The position numbers and the translations under genes were made by a program. The notes under the pieces were generated by a model that had not been told where the DNA came from, searched no databases, and saw nothing but the letters and a program-made list of their open reading frames with translations. Positions 56,838-64,000 of a DNA stretch of 64,000 nucleotides are shown in pieces (position 1 is the first letter of the stretch; each line of letters opens with the position of its first letter). The DNA is taken from assembly GCA_963816745.1 (NCBI GenBank), contig CAWFLQ010000004.1:367707-431706 (forward strand), in the 5' to 3' direction. This DNA is from VAZQ01 sp963816745 (GTDB lineage Bacteria > Pseudomonadota > Alphaproteobacteria > Rhizobiales > Xanthobacteraceae).

Positions 56838-57195
56838 GATCGTGGCTCCTTCGATGGCTTGTCCGCAGGCCGAAGAACCTGGGCCCGTTCCAGCGGGTGC
56901 CGGTGATGGCGAAGGCGACCTTCGACAGGCTGGGATAGGTCTTGCCGTTCCAGGCAAAGCCATCGGCCAGTACCGCGACCCGGTGCATCTGGCCGTTCCA
57001 TTCGCGGCCCAGCATGGTGCCCGGCCTCAGGTCCGCGGTCAGGCGGTTCAGGTCCATCGCGCGCTTGCCGGCATCTTCGGCCGGTCCCGCGCCATCGAGG
57101 AGACGTTGGCTCTCGGCATCCAGATCGCCGAAGCAATCCTGTGTATCCTCACAACTTGCGCCAAGCACCTCGATCGACGGAGGACTAGCAAACAT
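56834..57195 (-). CDS. DUF2924 domain protein, partner of the serine recombinase (N-terminus atypical, 1 frame break)
   Basis: The C-terminal 80 residues match DUF2924: LTADLRPGTMLGREWNGQMH, VAVLADGFAWNGKTYPSLSK and VAFAITGTRWNGPRFFGLR. One extra base near 56860 leads into DKPSKEPRS and a TGA overlapping the recombinase ATG, the usual arrangement for this pair in alphaproteobacterial islands. The normal N-terminal half is missing or replaced (MFASPPSIEVLGASCEDTQD), suggesting truncation. The role is unknown; it is assumed to help recombination because of its constant pairing with these recombinases. Confidence 0.75.
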
Positions 57196-57223
57196 GGCGT
57201 GGTTTTCTGGCTCGGCGCGGCTG

Positions 57224-57838
57224 TCAGTGCTCGTGCGAGAAGCTGTAGCGGAACGGTTTTAACGAACTCAGCCGGCGCGGCCGCGACAGCCGAATGATCG
57301 TGCAGACCTCGTGAATGCCGACAGCTTCAGACTGGGTGATGCCCTGGAGCGATACGGAGAAAGCCGTCGGCTGGCAATATTCCCATGGTCGCCGCCTGTA
57401 GCGATGCGCCGCGGACGGACCGGCCTGCAACCACCACGTATGGTGCGTCGATCCGCGCGATGGGCAGTCCACGGTGGCTCAGACAGCCTGCAAGAGATGC
57501 CATCCCGCACTTTGGGGGCGCACGGGACAATCCGCTCGATCCATCCGCGGAAGAGAGTAAGAAGCTGGTCCGATATCCGACCTGCTTCACCAGGTCGTCG
57601 TCCGTCCCAGTGCCTGATTCCGCAGGAAGCTGCGGCCGGCTCTCGGAGGAGAGTGGCCGCCGTCGCGGCATGTACCGGGACACAGTCGCTTGCAGGACGA
57701 AATCCACAGCTTCGCAGCTCGCCGTAAATCCGTGGCACGCCCCATCGAATTCTCTCGGCTCATCCGCGCGATCAGCGCACGCACCTCGCTGCTAATCCTT
57801 GGGCGCCCACCACGCCACGCCCGCATCGAGCCGGACAC
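57224..57838 (-). mobile_element. Degenerate DDE transposase/integrase-core relic
   Basis: Scattered over several frames are pieces of an IS integrase-type protein: RGGRPRISSEVRALIARMSR, then PRIYGELRSCGF, TVSRYMPRRRPLSSESRPQL and GRSFLRNQALG. Farther on, DAPYVVVAGRSV and ATMGI recall the 'DAP.YliRDRD...AMGI' part of the catalytic core. Stops and frame changes are frequent and similarity fades after the first third, so this looks like true decay rather than only consensus error. No terminal inverted repeats could be identified. Confidence 0.6.
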
Positions 57839-58579
57839 CCAGATCGCCCATGAGCCACGACGGCGCCAACGCAGAACAGTCGCGGGCTGGATGATGATCA
57901 GATTACGTTACCATCGGCCCACCATCGCGACAGGAACACCCCAAAACATCACTCACTCGTGCGGAGCACGGACGTCGCGTGCCTGTTCGCTGCAGCACCG
58001 CGAGCTGATGGTGCAGGACGATGGATTCCAACAGGAGGTCACGGCGCTGGCCAAGCCGCTGCCGCGCCCAGAAAGCCATAAAGGCCCCATGCCGTCATGA
58101 TTTAGGCTGTCCGACGATGCCCAACGACACAATTTCTCGGGTGGATAATGTTTTGAGAATGCGCGCACTCGGCGATGCCGTTGAGAACCCGGAGAGGCCT
58201 GATGAAGGCATTGGTGGGCACGTTCCTTCTGTTTCTCTCGGGCGCTGTCGCGTTGGCTCGGTTGCCAATGCGATCAGGAGCAGTCTCGACTAGAAATTCG
58301 AGATTTTCAGATGCGGGAGCGATCGTCTCCATAGATCGATTCCACCATACGTATCCGTTTCGTGGTAGAGCGCGGTTCGAGTCGGAGCAATCTTGACGCA
58401 CACAAAGCTGTCGCACAGGCACGTGGATTCGCCGATCGCCGAAGATCGGCAACGACCTGCTCGAACGGTGTATTCCGATCTAACCAGGGACAATGGGTGC
58501 TTGCGTTTACTCACGAACGAGTTGAAGATCCCATGATTCTACCGACCCGGTGCATCACAGGATCGTGATCGGTACGATC

Positions 58580-58690
58580 TCGCCAGCACGATTGAAGGTG
58601 GGCCTCGGCAGACGCTGTCCCTACTCGAAAACTCCGAAAGCCAAGGATCCTCGAATTTCTCCGGCGTTCAAGTTTCCATTCAGGCAACCG
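58580..58690 (+). repeat. Degenerate direct repeat, copy 1
   Basis: The core CTGTCCCTACTCGAAAACTC followed by CGAAAGCCAAGGATCCTCGA aligns with copies at 59060 and 61000. In one shared frame it reads SLLENSESQGSSNFSGVQVS, compared with LLQNSEGQNAGSLRYLRVLS and SLLETLNAAEFPGSFGFPEF in the others. This suggests a diverged coding or selfish repeat. Confidence 0.5.
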
Positions 58691-59059
58691 ATGCCCCGCG
58701 CCGTCCACACCGTCGGTGACACCTTGGCCGTGTAATTCTGGGCGGGCTGCCCACCAATACGTAGAGTGTCAAGTTACCGACAGGGACAGGTCAGTACATC
58801 GATCGACTGCAGATCCGGATGACCGCTGGCTGCGGCATCGGTGGATAGCGATGGCAGATGATCCAGCTCGACAAGCTGGGTGCGACTGATGCTCGGGCGG
58901 GCAGTGAACCACGCCGATGTCGACGACCAAGACCGTTACGGCGATCGGGTCGTACTCCAACCAGTGCGAACGGGGAGACCCTCTCTCCCCCGATCCGATT
59001 TAAAGATGTCGTGCGGATCAGTCGAGAATGGGCGCCACGCCCTTGGCGTCCGCACGGTG

Positions 59060-59160
59060 GCTCGCGTGCAAACCTCGGTTCAGGTCTGTGGTGGTCTGCC
59101 TGCTTCAGAACTCCGAAGGCCAGAATGCAGGGAGTCTTCGGTATCTCAGAGTTTTGAGTC
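59060..59160 (+). repeat. Degenerate direct repeat, copy 2
   Basis: The core CTGCTTCAGAACTCCGAAGG then CCAGAATGCAGGGAGTCTTC aligns with the copies at 58580 and 61000, including the downstream CAGAGTTTTG shared with the third copy (GGAGTTTTGG). Confidence 0.5.
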
Positions 59161-59481
59161 GGGACGATGGCTCCCGCTTTATCGCTCTTGGCCGCGATGC
59201 GTCTTCAGCGGCGGCGGCAACGACAGTAACGGCTCGCCGGCATCTTCGTGTCAGCGCTTCGCGATACTTTGCCGCGGTTGCAGTGCTTGATGCCGAGGGC
59301 GCGATGCCCATGGCGGAGCCCCGGCGGGCCGGGCAACCGGCAATGCGCCAGAAATAAGTTGGCCAATGATTTCTTGAACATAGCCTGTGAATAACGGGGG
59401 CAAACCTGTGCGTCTCCTGGCTGCCACGGGAGTGGTCGCCCTTTATACCGGCCCCATTTGTTGTGCCGAGGTGGTTGCACG

Positions 59482-59679
59482 ATGGATCAGGAAGAAGGCG
59501 TGCTGACGTACAAGTGCCCTGACAGTGGCCGCGCGGTTCGAACGTCAATTCTGACTAGCAGCAAGATACTGAGGAGGCTTGGTGCCTTCAAACTTTCCGT
59601 GTGGTGTCCTCATTGCGGAGCTCCACACCAGATCGCAGGCAATGACGCCTCGCTCACTCATTCGTTGCTGGCCGGATAG
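59482..59679 (+). CDS. Small zinc-ribbon-like hypothetical protein, 65 residues
   Basis: The frame MDQEEGVLTYKCPDSGRAV ... VWCPHCGAPHQI contains an N-terminal CPxSG and a C-terminal CPxCG, the two knuckles of a short zinc ribbon. Short proteins of the type 'f.CP.TG..v......CP.CG..H.v' are frequent in Bradyrhizobium-related genomes. GAGGTGG lies 8 bp upstream of the chosen ATG. The function is unknown; a nucleic-acid or protein-binding role is only a guess. Confidence 0.6.
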   Translation: MDQEEGVLTYKCPDSGRAVRTSILTSSKILRRLGAFKLSVWCPHCGAPHQIAGNDASLTHSLLAG

Positions 59680-59702
59680 CAAGCCCGCCGAGGAAGAGGC
59701 AT

Positions 59703-59870
59703 GTGGCGACTGAGTATCACCGGGGTCAGGCGCTTACACTTGGCAATCTCGCTCAATTAACGAGCGATCCTGGCACCGCTGCATCGTTGATGCGGCTCGC
59801 AGCCAAGCATGAGGAGCTGGCCGACGGGCCGAGAGCAAGGGGCTGGATGAGGCGGAGAGCGAGCGGGTGA
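59703..59870 (+). CDS. Small helical hypothetical protein, 55 residues (GTG start)
   Basis: From a GTG preceded by GAGGAAGAGG, the frame reads ATEYHRGQALTLGNLAQLTS, DPGTAASLMRLAAKHEELAD and ends RARGWMRRRASG. The pattern 'Y...a..l..la....dp...a.l..la..~e.la' is that of tiny helical proteins found in many copies in Bradyrhizobium-related genomes. It lies 23 bp after the zinc-ribbon gene, so the two may be one transcript. Confidence 0.5.
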   Translation: MATEYHRGQALTLGNLAQLTSDPGTAASLMRLAAKHEELADGPRARGWMRRRASG

Positions 59871-61600
59871 AATTCGTTTCGCCATTTGCGAACCGAAGGA
59901 AGCGGGGGTAGCGAGGAGTTGGTTCTCGTCCATTGCTGAGCGGAGGGATGGGATAAGGAGTTGTGGCCAGGTAGGACGGTCGATGTCGATCCGGCATCCT
60001 GATTGGCGACCATCTGTCTTCCGCAACGGAACACAGAGGAGCAGCGACACGGAGGCCCAGGACCACGAGGTTTCCCTCTGTCGCTGCTGGAACGCCGAAA
60101 CGCGCCGAAGACCTCGAGATCTTTGCGTCGCTGACATGGTCGGTGCTTGGCGACTACGTTCGGCGCTCTACACAGGTATGGAAGTTTCGGTCGAGAGATC
60201 GTCGCGACTACGGAGTATCATGTGGGATCTTCGGCGACGGCATTTGCGACGGGTCCTGACTTTGTATTCACTCTGTTACGACGACGACGCGCACCACTTG
60301 GGGTTCGGCAAGGACACACCGCTATCTTCGATGCTGCAACGTCAACGGATCGCGCGAGGGCTTCAGTCGAGAGAAGTTGCTGAGGTGGATCGCAGGAAAC
60401 GGGGCGGCCTTCGAACGGCCGACCGGGTTTTTTTGCAACCATCGAGCTCTCCATCACACTTCGCTGATGTGACTGGCGCCGCGACCGCAGTGGCGGAGGC
60501 GGAGGACAAAGCCACCGCTGAAGTAGAACTCGATGGGCAATTTCAGGTCAGTGTTCTTTCCACGATTTCACCTGACCGACGAGGAAATTCAGCGCCGACA
60601 CAGTGGTGAGGGCTCTGTTCAATGATTTCTGGAGCGGAGGCGGCGACGTACCGGTGGACATTCGTGGATCGGCTCGATGAGCTGAGACGTACCTAGATGA
60701 GCGATTGACTGCGCGCGTCAGCCCTGGCCGCTCGACGCTGAACTCGCGAAATGCTCCAGGATTACCGCCGCGAGCAAACTGCGTCGCGAGCGTAAACAGC
60801 GCCCCGGCGTGTGGACCCGGCATGTCACGTCGAACCCCGCGGCGGTTGTCACAATCGCTCCCCTCGATGCCTTCGGTGGTCCTGGCGCAGCCTTTCCCAC
60901 CAAGCCCGATCGGAGTCGATTACTCCCAACAGCGCTCGTCGCACCAGCGGCATCTTCGTTCGTGCGCTCGTCGAAGAAATGCAGAGGCGGACTTGGTCAG
61001 CCGGATTGTGGTTCGAGAACCGCTGTCCCTACTCGAGACTCTGAATGCGGCAGAATTTCCAGGATCTTTTGGCTTTCCGGAGTTTTGGTGGGGTCAGCTC
61101 CGCCGCTATCGACGCACAAAGTCACCGGGTGCCGCTGGTTCTCTGCTGAAGCAACGCTGGCTTGCCGGCTTTCGCAAGGCGTATGTGCGCACGGGCATCG
61201 GTCAGACGGCGATTGAGGCGGCCAAATGTGGCGCGTCGGGATGAGGTGATTGCCATGTCGTTCGATGCACCATCTCGCCATGGCGCCGCCTCGACGGCAT
61301 CGCGAACTTCACTTCGTCCATCGCGCTGCTGCCGGGTGACCCGTTCGTCCGCGACACTATCCGCGACGACGAGCTTTTCCGTTATCCCGATCGTACGTAG
61401 TCCAGCGCGTCCAGCTAGCGATCAGACACGCGGCCCATGCGCACGTTTGCGCTGATCAGCCCCGCGTGCGGTGCAGATCATTCGCGGGTCGAGATCAGCA
61501 GCGGCAACATACCGTCCGAGTTGTTCCTGTGTGATGCTCTTCATATGTCCACATCGAACACTGTCATCAGTTGCAGAAGCGACGGTCGGCACAGGCGGAG
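59871..61600. other. Decayed accessory DNA without recognisable genes
   Basis: About 1.7 kb with only short overlapping frames. I see no credible start/ribosome-site combination or family motif. The third copy of the degenerate repeat lies at about 61000-61100. Sequence such as REKLLRWIAGNGAAFERPTG (about 60370-60430) could be a gene fragment, but I cannot assign it. Confidence 0.45.
60998..61100 (+). repeat. Degenerate direct repeat, copy 3
   Basis: The core CGCTGTCCCTACTCGAGACT then CTGAATGCGGCAGAATTTCC aligns with copy 1 over its upstream half (CGCTGTCCCTACTCGA is identical) and with copy 2 over its downstream half (GAGTTTTG). Confidence 0.5.
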
Positions 61601-61685
61601 GGTCATCGTACGCGTGCTGCGGGCATTGATCGCTGCCGTCGCCAGTCCGGCCGCGCGTTGTCCGGCTTGCTAGGCGGCCTCTCAA

Positions 61686-62605
61686 GGTTCCGCCACGGCG
61701 AACTGCAAGTTCGTCCTTGCGCTCGGTCTTGGTTCCGGCACCGATGTAGGCGCGCGCTTGGTCGCAGAGAGCTCGGCGCGCACTCGGGCCGGCCGGTGAT
61801 GGTCGAGAGTTCGCCTGGGCGCGGACAGCCTCGTAGCCACCCCTCGATTCACCGAAGCTTGCGACGACGGCATTGTTCTTCGGCCCTACGTCGGCGTCCA
61901 CGGCGCATCCCTACCTGCCGACAAACTGCCCTTCGACCCGCGCGACCTGTCGCCGATCGCGCGCGTCTCGGCCACCCTGGTGGCCGTCTGCGTTCCAACA
62001 TCGCTCGATGTCAATTCGCTGCCTGAGCTAGTGGCGATGGCGCGCGCGCAGCCGGGCAAGCTCAATTGGGCGACCATGACCGGCGCAACCGATCTGATCT
62101 TCGCCGGCTTCCTCAAAAGCGCCGGCCTGGAGATGGCGAAAATCCCGTATCGCGACACCGTGCAGGCGGTCAACGATGTCGCCAAGGGCAGCCTTCACTT
62201 TTATCAGGCGGCACTGGCCGTTGTGCGTTCGCAGGCGCAGGCCGGCCGGGTGAAGATCGTTGCGATCACCGCGAGCAGCGCGCCGGCGGCCTGCCGGACG
62301 TCCCTACGGTCGCGGAGACTGGTTTCCCGGCGCTGACCTTCGACGGACTTGTGGGTATCTACGGCACGTGCGACATGCCGGTCGGCCTGCGCAAGCGCAT
62401 CGCCGCCGACGTCAAGACCGCCCTCGCCGACCCGGCCATCATGACGCGGCTCACCGCCACCGGGCAGGTCGTGATGCCCGGCTCAGCCGCCGAATTCACC
62501 GCCGCGATCGAGAAGCAGCGCGCGAGCGTGGCCAAGATCGCCAAGGTGCTCGGCATCCAGGCAACGACCGGACAACTCGCCGCTGCGGGTAGTGAGCTTA
62601 TTTGA
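61686..62605 (+). pseudogene. Bug-family solute-binding protein relic (several frame breaks, N-terminus decayed)
   Basis: The C-terminal two thirds are clear. LPADKLPFDPRDLSPIARVS is followed by TSLDVNSLPELVAMARAQPG, KLNWATMTGATDLIFAGFLK, VQAVNDVAKGSLHFYQAALA and, after a break near 62285, GLPDVPTVAETGFPALTFDG to the end. Upstream, eroded pieces in other frames still show the family order: FVLALGLGSGTDVGARLVAE, then GRPVMVESSPG (from VVENRPG). A signal-peptide-like VLRALIAAVASPAA sits near 61615. This resembles a genuine relic rather than only a consensus error, because the N-terminal third is also diverged. No regulator or partner gene is adjacent. Confidence 0.7.
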
Positions 62606-62698
62606 ATGTGGCAGGTCGTGACCTGACCCACGCCGACGGTTGTCCGCCAGTTCGAGCTAGTGCGGACCTCAAAAATCGCATGATCGAGACAAAGGCTT

Positions 62699-63270
62699 AT
62701 GGCCATGTCCGAACAGGCCCCCCTCGAATTTGAACGCGAGAAGTGGCTGGGTGACCATGAGCTTCGCAAACGTGAAATTGAGATCAAGGAGCGAGAGCAA
62801 TCCCGTTCGCGGTGGTCAAGTCCAGTTGTCCTTGCTGTACTAGCGGCTGCGCTAGCCGGTCTTGGCAACGCGGCGGCAACCTGGCTGAATGGGATAGAAC
62901 AGCGGAAGCTTGAAGCCGAAAGAGCAGCGCAGGCCAGAATGATAGAAGAAACCAAAGCAGAAGCCGCGCGTATCTTTGAGATAATCAAACCGGTGACGCC
63001 GACAAATCGGCTGCTAACCTCAAGTTTCTCGTAGATACGGGCCTTATCTCCAATCCTGATAGAGTAAGAAGTATCGAAGCATTTCTTGCTGACCGCCCAG
63101 CCGGAGGAGGACCCGCGCTTCCTGCAGGTCAATCGTCGGAATCCATTTCGCAAGCGCTAACAATTCTTATAGACTATGATTCAAGAGGAAGAGAAGCGAA
63201 AGGCATCAGAAGGGGGGCGCGCGCCCCACCCCCACCACCACCTCCACCACCCAACCCTAGTGCCAGATAA
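62699..63270 (+). CDS. Single-span membrane hypothetical protein with coiled coils and Pro-rich tail (1 frame break)
   Basis: The N-terminal charged helix (FEREKWLGDHELRKREIEIK, EREQSRSRWSS) precedes one transmembrane helix (VVLAVLAAALAGLGNAAATW) and a second coiled coil (QRKLEAERAAQARMIEETKA). Near 62990 one base appears to be missing in a run of A. In the other frame the protein continues GDADKSAANLKFLVDTGLIS, RVRSIEAFLADRPAGGGPAL and a polyproline tail ending NPSAR. The continuation fits known proteins of this architecture, whose function is unknown. Confidence 0.65.
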
Positions 63271-63501
63271 CTCGGATTGAACGCGCACGGGGAAACGCGA
63301 CGTGCCTGATCGGCCGTGAAAGTTCCTCGAGGAGGAAAGCGCGCACGTCGGCTCTCGAGCTTCGTACCGTCGGCCGTTTGAATGCAAAACACCTTGCAGC
63401 TTGTGCGATACGTCACAGCTGCCCAAAGGTATTCGCGATATTCTTGAACAAATAACAACAAACATAAGTTCAGTCACCCCAACAACAGGGTGGAGGAAGC
63501 G

Positions 63502-63792
63502 ATGCCATTGAAACGAGGCAACGCACATCAGCCGAGCATAGAGTGGGACACTTACACTGTTCGCTTCCCCCTCACTGATGGAGACGAGCACATCATCTGG
63601 GGCGAGGTAAGCGACATTGCGTTGCGCGAGCGCGCCTTCCGCGACGAACTCCAGAATGACCTCGGAAAGCGCGCGCTCTTTGATCACTATCGCCCAGTTC
63701 TCGAACGTCTCGCACGCGACCTGTTTGATGAAGGAAAGTATCAGAACAAGCATGGACGCACCGTAGTCCGCGTTCCGGACCGTACATTTTAG
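63502..63792 (+). CDS. Hypothetical protein, possibly DUF1488-like, 96 residues
   Basis: The protein MPLKRGNAHQPSIEWDTYTV contains VRFPLTDGDEHIIWGEVSDI, then LFDHYRPVLERLARDLFDEG and ends VVRVPDRTF. The order (beta-strands, a helix with 'f..~r..ie.iA...fd.G', final strand) recalls the DUF1488 family of small proteins, but the match is weak. GGAGGA lies 5 bp before the chosen ATG, which is why the upstream GTG was not used. It stands alone. Confidence 0.6.
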   Translation: MPLKRGNAHQPSIEWDTYTVRFPLTDGDEHIIWGEVSDIALRERAFRDELQNDLGKRALFDHYRPVLERLARDLFDEGKYQNKHGRTVVRVPDRTF

Positions 63793-64000
63793 GCGGTAAC
63801 TGTCCGGCGCGCTCCCGATTTATCCCTGAGATCGGCGCTCGGCCCTTAGAAGGTACCGCGCGCATCTTGCCTTTGGTGATAAATCGCCCACCAGGGCTAC
63901 GCTGCAAATCGCAGAGTTGTGCTAAGCATTCAGCCGTAGCGTGCGCCTTTTCCAGGAGACGAACCTTTCAGGGAGACGAGCCTTGGAAGACGCTAGAGTA
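63793..64000. other. Right edge without recognisable gene
   Basis: The last 208 bp contain no convincing open frame on either strand. The repeated GGAGACGA(A/G)CCTT near 63957-63981 is the only local pattern noticed. Confidence 0.35.

Larger units (their letters stand above)
57850..59450. other. Decayed accessory DNA without recognisable genes
   Basis: About 1.6 kb with only short, mutually overlapping open frames and no ribosome sites or conserved motifs. One frame from 58202 starts with a signal-peptide-like MKALVGTFLLFLSGAVALA but has an unstructured 45-residue remainder. Two copies of a degenerate repeat (58580-58690 and 59060-59160) lie here. I interpret the stretch as the eroded interior of an island. 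Confidence 0.5.

Noticed and set aside
58202..58396. Short secreted protein starting MKALVGTFLLFLSGAVALA
   Set aside because: The leader looks like a signal peptide, but the remaining 45 residues have no similarity or composition bias, and the surrounding DNA is decayed; kept only as a note.
60548..61281. Several 90-180 residue frames on both strands between 60.5 and 61.3 kb
   Set aside because: They overlap one another, lack ribosome sites and motifs, and coincide with the degenerate repeat; no support for a real gene.

Overview
The window is a high-GC (about 65-70%) chromosomal segment of an alphaproteobacterium, most likely Hyphomicrobiales (Bradyrhizobium / Rhodopseudomonas / Xanthobacteraceae-like). 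The evidence is codon use, many orphan Bug-type and NMT1-type solute-binding proteins, and dispersed palindromic repeats of the kind common in that order (for example the one that translates as MAGLVPAIDVF). Most of it is a catabolic region; the right end (about 55-64 kb) is a decayed accessory region starting at a CAU tRNA and a serine recombinase.

Layout. 0-7.4 kb: GST, intracellular PHA depolymerase PhaZ, a biuret-hydrolase-like cysteine hydrolase, a FAD monooxygenase with a Bug solute receptor, a UbiD decarboxylase and an SDR. 7.5-10.8 kb: tyrosine/homogentisate catabolism (hmgA, hppD) with a divergent Lrp/AsnC regulator. 10.8-14.6 kb: creatininase-family hydrolase, FAD-linked oxidase, RidA and a two-subunit TPP decarboxylase. 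14.6-19.2 kb: a membrane cyclase carrying a [2Fe-2S] ferredoxin domain, then an ABC importer. 19.5-33.9 kb: an almost complete purine-degradation locus: xdhAB, LysR regulator, ABC importer, OHCU decarboxylase fused to hydroxyisourate hydrolase, puuE, puuD, allantoate amidohydrolase and a second M20 peptidase. This would take xanthine through urate, 5-hydroxyisourate, OHCU, allantoin and allantoate. 34.1-38.6 kb: OYE/dienoyl-CoA-reductase-type flavoenzyme, SDR, and a sulfite dehydrogenase pair (soxC/sorA type plus cytochrome c). 38.8-44.5 kb: UbiD, cupin, LysR with a Bug receptor, a TAXI protein and a small hypothetical. 44.6-51.4 kb: a five-gene run of solute receptor, HyuA, HyuB and two M24/creatinase-fold proteins whose metal ligands are lost. 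51.4-54.7 kb: HdeD, small membrane protein, amidohydrolase, Pro-rich protein. 55-64 kb: tRNA(CAU), serine recombinase with a DUF2924 partner, transposase relic, a long stretch of mostly decayed DNA with a few tiny genes, a Bug receptor relic and two hypotheticals.

A dominant technical feature is that roughly 70-80 single-base frame breaks interrupt otherwise well conserved genes. Wherever the direction can be worked out they are nearly all one extra base, often not in a homopolymer. This looks like an under-polished long-read consensus rather than biological decay, so genes marked as broken may be intact in the organism. The region after about 57 kb is different: there similarity itself is eroded, which suggests real decay.
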